DNA of 64,000 bases from the NCBI GenBank assembly GCA_007644065.1, contig VJWN01000005.1, positions 434,001 through 498,000 on the forward strand, written 5' to 3'. Position 1 is the stretch's first letter, and every line of letters begins with the position of its first letter. Source of the stretch: Margaritispora aquatica. Taxonomy: Eukaryota > Ascomycota > Leotiomycetes > Helotiales > Discinellaceae. Below the pieces are notes generated by a model. It saw only the letters and a program-made list of their open reading frames with translations. It searched no databases and was not told the DNA's origin. A program made the translations under genes and the position numbers. Below, in pieces: positions 22,165 through 33,917 of this stretch.

Positions 22165-24218
22165 CTAAGCCTCAAGCGCTTTCTCGCCCTTCACATCAAC
22201 AGCCTTCTTCTCATCATAACTCGCGGACTTCTCCCCAGCACTGCCATTCTCGCTGCCCTCAATTTCCCGCATAGCTGCATCTTCCCTCTCCACTCTCCTC
22301 TGGAGCTGGTCATCATTCTCACTCAAATGATACTCCTCATCATCCAGACCTCTGTACATCCACCAGAAGATAAAGGCAGTGACGAAACCCAAGATGGCTG
22401 GTCCTCCAAAATCCCATGTGAGGTATGGATCACGGATCAGACCAGCGAAGGCGAGACCGAATGCGTATGCGAAAGCTGAAGAGAGGAGATTGAGCGCTGA
22501 GACCAAACCACGCATGTTAGGTGGAGCCATCGAGTATGCAATGCCGTAAGCGGGGACGTTGACGAAGAGCTCCGACACACCACCGATGGCGAAAGGGATA
22601 CCAGCGTACCAAATGGAGATGCTGGAGACGAGCGAGTTGCCATCAGCATCAACACAGGTGGACGAGGAACCGTATTTGCCGCAAGGGCCGAGCTTGTATG
22701 CGTAGTAGTTCAGCACGGTGTATGCGACACCTCCGGTGGCAGCGAGGCAGAGACCGAAAGTCATCCGTGCCACGGAGCCGAAGCGGATGTTGTATTTGCG
22801 GAGAAGTGGGTACAGGCCATAGTTGAGGATAGGAGCTGCCACGATGATGGACAGGGAATTGAAGTTATTGATAACATCATTGGGGACGCCGTTGGTGGTC
22901 AGCATGGTGGTGAGGGCATTGGCGGAGCCGCCGAGACCGTTGTCGTTGATGGATTGGAGAGGGAAGAAGCAGAAGATTCCGGTAGCTTGGAATGCTCGCT
23001 TGACCTATTGAAAAGTTAGTACAGGAGCGCTGTAATGAGATGCAAAGGACAACTTACATCGGAGATAAATGCATCGTTCCATGGAACCTCGATAGGGTGA
23101 CCAGAAACAGCAATGTTGGATGGCTTAGCGGGATCGAAGAAGCTTGCGTTCTTCTTGAAGATCCTGGCGATTCCACCACGCTTGATGCAAATACCAACGA
23201 CTCGGCAAACGTTGCCAAGATCAGATCCTCCTGGAGGGTTGAGGACCAAACGAGGCTTGAGGTACCAAAGCAAGAAAGGCAATGGGACGTAGAGGATTAA
23301 AGGCAGCAAGAATGACAACCACCATCCGACATACTTCTCCGTATAGGAGGTAGGCACGTTCATGAATCCACCGATGTTGATAAGGAGATAGAACCACAAC
23401 ATGACACGCTCGGTGGTCGCCTCGGGGTCAACGATGACTTTCTCGCCTGACTTCTCCACCTTGGTGACAAGAGTGGTGTCCTTCATCTGATCCAGAAGCA
23501 TTGGAGATATACATGGCTTGAACATGGCTGTTTCATATTAGCGAGTGCGTAGACATTCGAAGCGAATCAACTTACCAGAACCGACGGCCAAGATGTACAG
23601 AGACAAGAAGTATGGGATTTGAGCTTGTCCAGATGCCAACAGGGATTTTGATCCGGCTGCGACCATAAGGATGTGGGCAATACCGACAACGGCAATACCA
23701 GCACAAATCATGTTCCATCGACCAGTGCGGGTATCACTCAACCAACCGAAAAGCATAGGCAGCGAGTAAGCCAGCATAGAGAATGATTGAGACACAGCTG
23801 TTGAAATAACAGTGCCCTTGCCCAAAGCTCCAGCAGTTGACTGTGTTCCCCTAGGCGGTGCTCCGTAGCCATTTCCGTTGGCTGGCAAAGGACGATTGAC
23901 GAAGTTGCTGATGAGTGGCGAGACACCATAGTATGAAGCACGTTCGGCAAATTCGACAGCACAAATCATGTATGCGACAGTTGGGAGTTTGCCAGGGACA
24001 CGACGAAGTGTGTGTCTCTCCTCCTCGCTGGGAGCATTGATGTGCTCTCCAATGACTGGTCTATCAGCATCGGCAACGACCATCGAAGTCTTCCCCGCAA
24101 GGTCGACATGAGCATTGGCTTGTCCTAGGACGTATGCCGCATCGGCTGTGACGTTCTCAATTGCTTGTGCATGTTAGTAAGGTCTATCTCAGGGGATATG
24201 CACACGCAACTTACCCAT
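22165..24218 (-). CDS. PTR2: POT/PTR2-family proton-coupled peptide transporter
   Basis: Four exons: 24218-24215 (only ATGG), 24163-23576, 23527-23058 and 23004-22165, all in phase; 633 aa. The signature EFAERASYYG (residues 72-81) is the ExxER...YYG proton/peptide motif of the POT family, and GSAMFKPCISPMLLDQ fits the second family signature. About 12 hydrophobic segments follow, with a cytosolic N-terminus and a charged C-terminal tail (ending VKGEKALEA). It is expected in the plasma membrane importing di- and tripeptides with protons. The 4-nt first coding exon is followed by a 51-nt intron (GTAAGT...AAG). If that intron is wrong, translation would begin at Met29 (MVVADADRP), which would not affect the transporter core. 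Confidence 0.9.
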
Positions 24219-26550
24219 CTTGTCTTGTCTGGGAACTGTTGATTCCAGGAACGATGCCGAGAACAACTTTCGCGGGAGCTTCGAACTCTTATATGAATCA
24301 AGACTCTCGAAATGGCTTGAGTACCCTTGGTATCCACACGAGCTCCTGGACCCCAGAGTCCAATGCTAAACGTTGCCGCTATCAGCGACTAACATGTTGG
24401 ACGACGCTCGAAGAAGAAGTTGCCCTGAGATAAGAGTTCCAATCTTTCCTCGGTGTGGGGTACATAGAGAGTTGCCAGATTGTGCATACTTGTGGTGCGC
24501 GGCTACTTGATGCACATGTTTTCCCGATGCTCGGGATCCCCAAGGACAAAAGTCGCCATATTCTAGAAGGAGACAAGCTCGATTTGCAGTTTGAAATGAG
24601 ACGACTTGCTCCAGTTGAGACGTGTATACGACTTGCCAAGAGGAACTTACGATCTCTGGTGGTGACATTTGTGGATATCAAGCGAGGATGATAGTGGACA
24701 AGAAGAAGACCCGTTCGGGAAGGTGGTTATACTTCAAATCCCTGATCCACATCTTCTAGACTTCTTCTTTCGCAACGTTGCGGGAATCCGGCTAGGTTAG
24801 CGATTTCCGAATCGAAGCGTAATTGGACCAAAGGAGGAGGAGATCTACGTAGTGCTTGTCTCAGCTCTCAGAGGTATACCATATCAACCAATACAAAGAC
24901 AACGATACACAATCCCCAGCTTGCTGACTTGATAAGAAGGCGAGGAGGTCACTCTCTCTACTCAGTAGGAAGGAAGGAAGCATTGACGAATGCAATATAC
25001 CGTAATCTATACTTACTTGTACAAGGAAGTATAAAGCCGTGAGTCGTGGCTTGCAAATCTTAAGCGGGGCTTCTGTACAGCCAAGCATGAGGCTCCATTA
25101 TTCACTTAGCGAGGCCTGTCGATGCCCCTGGATGTTTTTCCCAAATGTTACTTTCCACCGGGAAGTCAAGAAACAAGGCCCGAAAGCAAGACGTTCGCCG
25201 TTCGAAGACGGCCAATCCGTAGGTTTTGCCAGCCACACGAAAGCTTGAGTCGTGGATGCAGAAGGCTTGCACGGCTCATGAGAGCTTGATTCAGACGTCG
25301 CATATCTTGCACACTCGTCATATCACCACTGCCGTTTGCCTCATTTGCGCCATTGCGCGAACACAGTCGGAAGCGCCGTTGTAACTCATCTCCAACTCGT
25401 CATTTTGTCTTGAAATTATTTGTACGGCATATGTACCTAAGATCTACATCTACTATGGCACTAAGACTCGGAGTCGCCCGATCTTTCAGGGACGAGGCCT
25501 ATGGGATGAGATGAGACGGGTCGGGAAGTAAATAGGTTTGTAAATCGAACATGTAAAGAAACATGTAAAGAAACTTTCTTTCTACCGAAGCCATCCCAAA
25601 AAAATAATCACTCTGTGCGCCCGTCGGCCGACGTCGGATCACGTGTGTCTACGAAGTACGAAGAGTCCTATTTTCCTTGGAAAGCTTGAGATGCAAGAGG
25701 AAAATCTTGCGACCTTCAAGTCGAGTGTGGTGGCGTGAGGCTCGTCGGGATCTACTTCTTGGCTTCGGGGGAATAACTTGTGAATTCAAATCCCGCTTCC
25801 ACAACCGTCAAGATGATCTTGTCAGCAATTCCCAATCCTTTTCCCATGGTCTTGAACCCATTCAGTAAACGAAAAAGCGGGAAAGACCTCCTGCCAAATC
25901 CAGACTCTCGTCTCACTAGCTCCATATAATTAAGACCCGAGAGATCAAACAAGGGGATGTTGGCGCTTCGCGTCGGCTTGCTTGCAATATTTGGAACCAT
26001 TGAAGTCCTATTCGACGGAACCGAGGTTGGGAGCCTCGGTACAATTATGCTGACGGAATTTCACCATACAATCTTAAAGCTCTGGATTGGATTTCAGAGG
26101 TAATGTCAAGGTTATTACTGATGTTGTTGAACATTTGCTAGAGAAGTAGCTATGTTTGTAGTGAATGTGGCAACAGTTCACACCAGTCCAAAGGTATAAA
26201 AGCAAGTAAGAGTATGACACTTTGTATCGTTACGACCTAGAACGGAATTGTAACCGGAGCGTTGTGCCAGCTAGGACATTCAGTACAGTACGAATGCACT
26301 ATGCAACAGCATCAGGTAGAATCAGATACCACCTAGCTAATGTATAGAAGAAGGTACATCGGCTCAATATGCTGAGTGAATGCAATAGGAACTTGGAGAT
26401 CAATTCAATATATGTCCTCGCTATGCATATACTTCCTTATCCCTGGAGCTATGGTATATGCTTATACTCCTGTTTTCTTGCGTTAACTCATGTTCTATTC
26501 TGTGTATAGCAATGATGGTATGTTGGCCAGTCACAGCCATGTATGGCACC
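24219..26550. other. Gene-poor region, 2.3 kb
   Basis: Upstream of the transporter, presumably including its promoter. It contains only short, overlapping open frames on both strands without family features, and no tRNA-like boxes. A few short palindromic GC-rich words occur near 25620. Confidence 0.5.
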
Positions 26551-27482
26551 TTATGCTGGTACGCTAGCGGGTTCTCCTTGGGATTTTAGCTTCTGTAGGG
26601 TGCTGCTTTGAACCATGGCTCGTATCAATTCAAGAGTTACTTTGACTCCTGTAGCAATGGCACGGTCATCCGAGTCGACAGGTACATGTAGGAATACAAC
26701 ACGTCTTTCCTCATTTTTCTTTGTCAAATGAGCCAAACTGGAAAAGTATATGAAGTCGCAGAGGTATCGTCCAGCATCTTCGGAAACTCTGACGTCGATG
26801 TCCTGATGCCAATTTAGCTTCCTGCATGTAGGGTTTTGGGGGGATATACATTCAGACCGGCCCTCCACCTCTTCCACACATCGTCAATATCCAAGACAGA
26901 GAGCAACTCCTCGGGTACTCCAGCCCATATCCAGTTGTCCTTCTCGAGTTCTCTCCTCGATTTGTCGCCAAGAAGTTCGTTATCAACGTCCTTCATGACG
27001 TATCCATCCCGATGCCCTCTTCGCTCCACGCTGTAGTATTGTCTACCAGCAGCCATGCCAATATGTACCGCCAGATCTATCTTCCTGCCATCCCACAAGG
27101 TCGGTACCAATTCGCGGACCTCTTTGTATGCCACCTTCACTGGCTCGGGATGTGTCAAGATCCGCACAGGTCCATGTCTTATGGGTGATGTCTCGACAGC
27201 GGGTGGGAGGAAGGGAGGTAACGATTTTGCGATTTCCCACGAAGGGTTGATAGGATTCTGAGCTCGGAAGGGCTGTGGTAGGGAAGGAATTAGCTGAGGT
27301 TTGAATGGGCATTTTCTCACTGTCAGAGCTCAAGCTGTGCCACACGGTACGGCACCGCTGATGTGAGATGAATCGAGTACTGTGGGCGGACAACTCACGC
27401 CGAAGCCGGTGACAAGGACATTGATTTCCTCCTCTTCCTCCGGCCGGGTGAGCTTCGAATCAGCGTCGCCGTATGAGCCCAT
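26551..27482 (-). CDS. Pyroglutamyl-peptidase I-like protein (peptidase family C15)
   Basis: Three exons: 27482-27399, 27272-26850 and 26802-26551, in phase, 252 aa. The first splice junction rebuilds the family motif TGFGPF. The likely catalytic triad can be read: Glu in VERRGHRDGY (compare the LEKCGHxKGY form of eukaryotic members), Cys in SEDAGRYLCDF, and His in FLHVPVD. Family enzymes remove N-terminal pyroglutamate from peptides in the cytosol. The start at 27482 is preferred to an in-frame upstream start at 27569, which adds only a hydrophobic/basic extension. The gene lies in the same orientation as the peptide transporter, so both could serve peptide use, but there is no evidence of co-regulation. 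Confidence 0.85.
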
Positions 27483-28828
27483 GATAATAACTGGTAGGTC
27501 TAGGATTAAAGGGTAAGGTATTCGTGTAAGGATGAGGCGGTGTTGGATAGTGCTGCTGGGCAAAATCAAGCGGTGGTACGGATATAATCCAAGTGTTGAT
27601 CGTATTAGATGGGCACGAGGGCTTCAAACGTGGGGTTGAGTGGAAGAGATGCAGAAGCCGAAAAGAAGGTTCAAGGCGTCCCTAAAAATAGACCTTCCGA
27701 TCTTTGCCGGAAAGCCACCTCCCTCCCTGCACCTGGAGCTTTCCCCAGCTTTAGTGGCAGAGGCTTCCTTTCACACTCAAATTGTCACTCGCTAACAAGG
27801 ACATAGCTCAGCCAAATTGAATCTCAGCTAAGAAGTCATACCATCTCATTTGTCTTCTGAATTCATCACAGCTTACATCGTATGATATCATCGCATATCA
27901 CTGTGTTAGCCATGTTAGCTTCGACTTGTCTTGCCCTCGCGGTCACACAAAGCGAAGCATGACAGCTCATAGCTTCGTGGCATTCATCCTTCCCTCCTCA
28001 TCTTATGACATGTCAATTACATTAGGCTTGTAGCGACCCTCGAGTCAAGGCATTTGAGCAAGCTGCTTACTGGGCTGAGAACTTTAATCTGGTGCTCTCC
28101 AGCTCCACCTTGAGGTCTTCAATGGCCATCTCAGATCCATGACATGAGAAGCCCCATGAAATTCCAGCTTGTCAGATTTCATCTAAACTTGAGCACCTAG
28201 TCTACCTTGCCTAAGTTCGAACGATTTCTGATGTTTGCAGTCCAAAATTACTCTTTTAGAGCTCCAAGCTTTGCCAACATCTGGTGGCGTGCTGAACCGT
28301 TCTTCATTGGACACATCGTCAACGAACCATGGCTTCGCCCCACCAAGATCGTGAGCTGCACCTTTATTTAGTTAAGGCTGAAGGAATTGGTGGTGCTCCT
28401 GCAAGCCACAAGAACTGACCATATCAGCCTCCACCTAGAAAATTCTCATTGCAAGTGCAGCTAGTCGTATGTTTGCCTTAGGTCATAACTACCATCGTGA
28501 CAGCAAACTATCGGAGTTATATCCTCTTGGCGTTATGAAGCTGCAATATGATTGCTTGAATCTCACAGGGCAGGATGAGCCTTCCTTCGGAGGTATTTTG
28601 AAATATTTGCACAGCTTGCTTTAAGCCTCTCATCTCGAGGCAGATTTAGTATCATACGATGTGGTAGACTGAAGGAAGCTGCAGGCTTCAAGATATATAA
28701 GAAAGGGTACTCAAGTGACAGACTCTAATCTTCATCCCACATCAACCAGTCTTCAAAGCCATCTACAGCTCTTTCTACCACAGTCATCCTAAAGACTCAA
28801 GTGTTTCTGCACATTCAAGATCATCAAC
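27483..28828. other. Divergent intergenic region, no gene seen
   Basis: 1.35 kb between the C15 peptidase and the secreted But2-like gene. It holds both promoters, including the TATA box listed separately. No further gene is seen. Confidence 0.55.
28694..28700 (+). promoter_or_regulatory. TATA box of the secreted But2-like gene
   Basis: TATATAA sits 135 bp upstream of the ATG at 28829 and is followed by a CA/CT-rich leader, the usual layout of a highly expressed fungal gene. Confidence 0.6.
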
Positions 28829-29464
28829 ATGCTCGCCTCAACCTCTATTCTCGCTCTCATGAGCATCATCGGCCTCTCCTCCGCCGTTCCCACTCCAGTC
28901 GAGCTCGCACCTAGATGTGGCACAACAATCTACCCTTCCTTCCTCCAACAGCTCTCCGAGAGCACTCCATACACCGTCGGCCCCAACACTCTCAACAGCA
29001 ACGGCAACTTCCACGTCTCTCAAACCGTCGGCACAGACGGAAAAGTCACAAACCGCATCTACCAAGTCATCGCCTTCAGCGGCATCCCCTCAAACGCATA
29101 CCAATGCGAGCTAAAAGTCAAGTTCGATGCCAACTACCCTATCACAACGTACGGCACACCAACTTTGAACGTCACCTCGCTATACAGAGGTTCGCCTGCT
29201 AGCATCACTTACCCGAACGACTACTCGTGGAGCAAGTTCTTCCCATCGGGCACTGCTGCCTTCGGTCCAGGACTCTTTGATACCATTACATTTGCACCCG
29301 GCCAGGTTGCGAGCATCAATAGCGGTGTTTGTGCAAGCAGCCTCGCTTATGTGTTCAGCATTGCTAGCTGGGTGTCGCAGAGTGCTAGTGTGGACTTTGC
29401 CGAGTATTTCAACAAGCTCAATGGTGCTGGTCTAAACGGTGTGTATCTCACACACAGTTGTTAG
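28829..29464 (+). CDS. Secreted protein of the But2 C-terminal-like type
   Basis: Single exon, 211 aa. The signal peptide MLASTSILALMSIIGLSSAV is followed by a short pro-region and RCGTTIYPSFLQQLSES. The body resembles the But2 C-terminal domain family of fungal extracellular proteins: IYQVIAFSGIPSNAYQCEL, ITFAPGQVASINSGVC, and an end in GVYLTHSC. Four cysteines suit two disulphides. Many Leotiomycete genomes carry multiple secreted copies; their biochemical role is not settled. The strong TATA box and C/T-rich leader suggest high expression. Confidence 0.82.
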   Translation: MLASTSILALMSIIGLSSAVPTPVELAPRCGTTIYPSFLQQLSESTPYTVGPNTLNSNGNFHVSQTVGTDGKVTNRIYQVIAFSGIPSNAYQCELKVKFDANYPITTYGTPTLNVTSLYRGSPASITYPNDYSWSKFFPSGTAAFGPGLFDTITFAPGQVASINSGVCASSLAYVFSIASWVSQSASVDFAEYFNKLNGAGLNGVYLTHSC

Positions 29465-30374
29465 ATATGGTGGACGGACAAATTGGGTTAGAACTTAGTG
29501 CTGGGATTAGTGTTTGGGTTTCCTTTTGTTTGGTCTCCATTTCTGGGTTGGGACTTTGGTATTTGCATAGCACAGGGTTACGGATATTAAGATATGGCAT
29601 GGGGAACGGAGCATATAGTATTAAAAGGTGGATCTCATAACTACTAGGCTCTAGTATGAAATAGTATTCTTGTTTCACACTCAACAAATCCATTTAAGTC
29701 ATTCAAGTGAGGGGAACCAGCCTTGCACGTGATGCACCACACAACAACAAATGATATGAACACTATGGTATCTAGCACTTTCCCCAATTCAAATCTATAG
29801 AATCTAATCAAATATTTCGTACTCAGGGTAGGACTCCGAAGCGGAAGAAAGTGTTGTGTATCCCAGCGTGGTCATTCACAACCGAAGAGCTAGATCTAAG
29901 CGAGAATTAAAAGGGGGCTGGAGTGGGGTAGTTAACAACAATTTTACCATGACTTGCATTGGGGAACAATTGAGGTGAAATTCATGGCAGTTTCATTTGC
30001 GGATAAGACTGTTTGGTTACCGAATATCGATAAATATCGAAAACGAGTCTCTGATTACAATCCCATTACGAACTTCGAGTCGTCCTCCACTGGGTCATCC
30101 CTTCTCAACCGTTGATACTACATCCTCGTCCGAATAGACCTCCACACACTCCTCCACATACCCCTCTACATCCTCGTGCAAATACTGTTCCACATATTGA
30201 GATCAATCAACGGTAAGAACAGTTTGTCCGCCCCTCGTGCCTGGGTAGCGTATCTAAGGATAGTCATTGGAATTTCAAAAGCTGCCCTGAGCATCCCTTC
30301 CAGAAGAAAAAAATGATTGGCATCTCCCAAATCCTGCTTCAATCATGCGCCGTCACGCTCTCATCAGATCCAAC
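29465..30374. other. Convergent intergenic region
   Basis: About 900 bp of AT-rich spacer. Nothing supportable was found beyond 3' UTR sequence. Confidence 0.5.
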
Positions 30375-30763
30375 TCACTGGAACGACCACTACACTCATA
30401 TTTGCCAAATCCTCAAATAAACACGCACTCTCAATCTCATGGAAAGTTCACATCTGCGATTCGACCACCATAATAATACTCAGTCCTGCCACAGGGATAA
30501 TAGCACCCCTTGCTGAGCAACTTAATACAGCTATCATGAGTGATGTAGCCGGCTTGATTCTGATGTCGATTGAACAGTCGAAGAACACGAGCCTGTTGAT
30601 GGGAATACAGTGGTACTTGAATTAGATTGGCGAGGCGTGACGCATCTGCTGATATAGTCGCACACGTGGGGGACGGCGTCGGCTTGGAAGCGCCTGTGGA
30701 GTAACAACCTGCTTTAGCGGTGAGGACTGTTGAGAGAAGGGCAAGGAGGGCAGTGAGCTTCAT
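30375..30763 (-). pseudogene. Small Cys-rich secreted protein, copy A (altered by compensating frameshifts)
   Basis: Exons 30763-30452 and 30389-30375 give an uninterrupted 108-codon frame. A signal peptide (MKLTALLALLSTVLTAKAG) is followed by CYSTGA, and the end is EYYYGGRIAD joined to WSFQ and stop. Compared with copies B and C, the middle is out of register. The family words ICDY and YHC appear in other frames (VCDY near 30670, YHC near 30620), and the original frame returns at GYITHDSC after a deletion of about 10 nt. It is therefore either decayed or a protein with a novel middle section. The intron position and WxFQ ending are conserved, showing common descent. A TATA box lies about 140 bp upstream. 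Confidence 0.65.
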
Positions 30764-33496
30764 TTTTGCGATTTTAACTTTGAGGTTGAGAGGTGGGACT
30801 GATGCGAGGTGGGTGAGAGGTGCTATGTTGGGCATAGAAGGTGATGAAGGGAGAGGGACTAGATTGGGTAACGTTCAATACTGAGAAGATACCATAGAGT
30901 ATATACCAAAAGAATCTAAAGCTACTTGTAGAGATCAATGTGACTGGGTACGTGCCGTCTTTCATGAATAGGGCATTCACTTCATCTTCATTCTGTCAAG
31001 ATACTCAAGCCAAACAAAGAAAGCGAAAACGAAGTTTGAGGTTGATCAGCAAGGCTGTGTTTAGTCAGAGTTGACAAAATTCAAGGACAGAAAGCCTGCG
31101 AGTACAGGCAAAGAGTTTTCTGTGACGTGAATTTCGATGCTGAAGAGCCCTGAGCCGAGGAGAAAACTCGTTTAAGAATTTGGGCTGGACAGAGAATTGT
31201 CGGAATACAATGTGCTTCTGGAAGTCACACTTCACGGCTTTGAAGTTGAATGCATTTAATTTTCACTTAAACAAAGATTCACTTTATCAATACTTGATAG
31301 GCCGATTTCTGATTAAGAGTAGAGGAGGCACAAGTGAAATAGATGACCCAAACACTTTCATCTCGCGAAACCAGCTGCTGCTTCCGGTGGTTTGGTTAAG
31401 TATACAAAACATCTAAAGTCCACGACAAAGTGTATCTGGTACCAACAAGAACGGCTTGCCTGTTGTGGTTGATAAAATTGCTTCGCCGTTGGGCCTTGAC
31501 ACTGAGATAAATCCTCTGATACCTTGACTGCTTTTGAAGCACCATGTATCCTTGTAAATAGTTCGAAACCTGTCATACATGACCAGTTGGGCTCCTCAAT
31601 GAAGACAATGGTTGCTCGGTCATAAACTTTGCTTCAAAGTACCATTCTCACAACAAGATCTACTTCGAAAAATAAACATTATCACAAGAGCCAACCATAG
31701 TGCATGGAGGCATGGATGTTCAACGCCACCAACATTCACACCCCAGAAGATGCAAAAGATCTTGGCATGGCATTCCTCTCCACCAAAATATGGCACACCC
31801 GCGTGGACTATCCATTGTGAGTCTGAGATACTCATATGAGGGCCAAGTGGGGCTACCAGGTACACGGAAAGCTACGTTGAATACTTTCCCGCGCGCCTTA
31901 GTGGTGTGTTTTCATGGCATATTGACATGGTGAGCTGCAGGAAGGATATGATATGGATCCCTCCTGTAGGAGGTAGATACTCTTTCCTTTTTTATGATGC
32001 TCTGCATTGAATAACCAGTATCTCCCCACCAATCAAATATCACTTCGTATCACCTCTTGGTAATTGAAATGGCTTCGACCAGACATTCATCGTTTATATT
32101 ATCATTGAGGTCGGCACCTAAAAAGTTGCACGGTGTTGGGATGGTTATTGTTCCTCGGTTAGCGACAGCATTCGGTAGTGGTAATCCAGCCCCACGATCC
32201 ATCCACCGGGTAATGACGACTCAAGTATCACATTTTCAAGCATTCAAGATACTGTCACGGTGAGGTTGGACTGACTCCTTTCAGTATATACGACCTATCA
32301 CCTATAGCAATGTCACAATCTTGTATTCCAATATCGGTCACGTCCGAAGCTTGCTAGGATCAGCTGCGCCGTTGGCACTTCGATCCCAGTGGGTGATCAT
32401 TCAGTCGAACCAGCCAAAACACACTAATTATCATTGAACAGCGTTGCAACTTAATTTTGCGTACCTGTACAAAATTTCAGGCCATGATATCGCCAAGATA
32501 TTTTGGCAAGCCGTGCCATGCTTGTCATTACTTTCGTTCCTCAAGGACCCGAGTGCCAGGTTGACGACCTTCGAGTCTCAATTCAGTGCCTTTACGCGAA
32601 TTTAAGCGGCGCAGCGTCGCGCCAAGCTACGACCGAAAGGTCGCCGACCTCCCAGCATCATTGCAAGAGCGCCAAGCTCGACTTCTTATTCACCACACGA
32701 TTTTGATGTCTCTTGGCTGCTACGGACCTTTGTGGGGTAACCGTCCGGCCTCCCGCCCCCCTCAAACTGTCCGAGGACCCCAGTCTAGTTCGCTTCGCGA
32801 ATTAAGCGAGGCAACGACAACGACAACGACCGAGATCACGATCACGATCTTAATTTCGTGCTTCGTGCAAACTAAAGTCAATCTGTCAGAATACTTGAAA
32901 CAATGAGTTTGCTACACAACTGTAAGATTAGAGATAAGTATATGGAGGGGCATTGCACTTTCTGTTTAGCCGCAAGTGTCGTGCGACTAGTCAATGAATT
33001 CCAGCTTTGAAATACTTGCATATCTTAAAGTATGGAAAAATGTAGACTTTTACAGAGATTATTATGAGACTTGTAAATATCAAAATTGCTAGAGCGATGC
33101 GTCCTCAGCTCTGCTCTCACAGCAGATTTCATGCGAGGAAAGAAATGTGGACACTTGCGAGAATTTGTGAAGTGAAAGTGTAAGTTTGTTCAGCATATTC
33201 CAATTGAAATAAGCTTCTGCCCTCAGAACATGACGATTAGATTTCCACCAACACCCAATACCATCTACATGACAACACATGACTGAGCATCAAGAACCAC
33301 AAGTTATCCCCTCCCCAGAAGAAAAGTACCGAACGATTGTCATCAAAACAACCACAACGCTTGCAACTCGCCAACTGGTCCATTGTTTACCATCTATGGG
33401 TCGCTGTTGGAATTGCACCAGCTGAATTGGGGATCAGATCTGAAGAGTGAGTAGCTAGTGGCAAGTACATAAGCCTGTGCTGTTTGGAATTGCAAC
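30764..33496. other. AT-rich gene-poor region, 2.7 kb
   Basis: Between copies A and B. Short frames only. A small (AACGAC)n/(ATCACG)n simple-sequence patch occurs near 32815-32850. No gene, tRNA or intact mobile element is seen. Confidence 0.5.
30900..30906 (-). promoter_or_regulatory. TATA box of copy A
   Basis: TATATAC read on the minus strand lies about 140 bp upstream of the ATG at 30763. Copies B and C have TATA-like sequences at similar distances. Confidence 0.45.
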
Positions 33497-33917
33497 TTAC
33501 TGGAAGGTCCACTGTACGTTTTGTTAGTAAGCTTGTCAGGATCGCGATGTTTCTAGGACGACTCACATCTCCCGTTGGTCCTCCATAGTAGGTAGAGATA
33601 CCTCCTCTTTCGCAGCGACATTCGGCTTGTAAGAATTCCACACATGATTCATGGGTAACGTAGCCATCAGCAGCTTGGCTGTTGGTGATTCTGAAATTAA
33701 TGGACTGGTCGTAGATGATGTTTGGGATAACTTCGAGGGGAAGGCAGTGATATTTGGACTGGTAAGGTGTGTATGGCCTCATGAGGTAGTCGCAAATTCT
33801 AGGAACAGTGAGCTTACAAGTGAAGTCGTCTCTGAACTAAGCTCCCGAAGTGTAGCATCTAGCATTGACGCCAGAGAGGAGGAAGGCGATGCCAGCTGTG
33901 AGACCAGTGATCTTCAT
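33497..33917 (-). pseudogene. Small Cys-rich secreted protein, copy B (in-frame TAG at codon 27)
   Basis: Exons 33917-33567 and 33511-33497 (GTGAGT...CAG). The protein would be about 121 codons. A signal peptide (MKITGLTAGIAFLLSGVNA) is followed by RCYTSGA and an in-frame TAG at 33839-33837. The same frame then stays open to the end through FTC, ICDY, SKYHCLPL, GYVTHESC, CRCERGG and YYGGPTGD, joined by the intron to WTFQ and stop. No GT donor is available to splice the stop out at a position shared with copy C. Everything else, including the intron and the TATA box at 34039, looks maintained. It is either a recent pseudogene or translated by readthrough. It is a candidate apoplastic effector by size, signal peptide and Cys content, but no activity is known. 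Confidence 0.7.

Noticed and set aside
22165..27482. Peptide transporter and pyroglutamyl peptidase as one nutrient-use cluster
   Set aside because: The genes share a theme and orientation but are 2.3 kb apart with no shared regulatory motif seen, so a cluster is not claimed.
28838..29202. Alternative-frame ORFs over the secreted But2-like gene
   Set aside because: His/Arg/Ser-rich or acidic shadow translations of the real frame, which has the signal peptide and family motifs.
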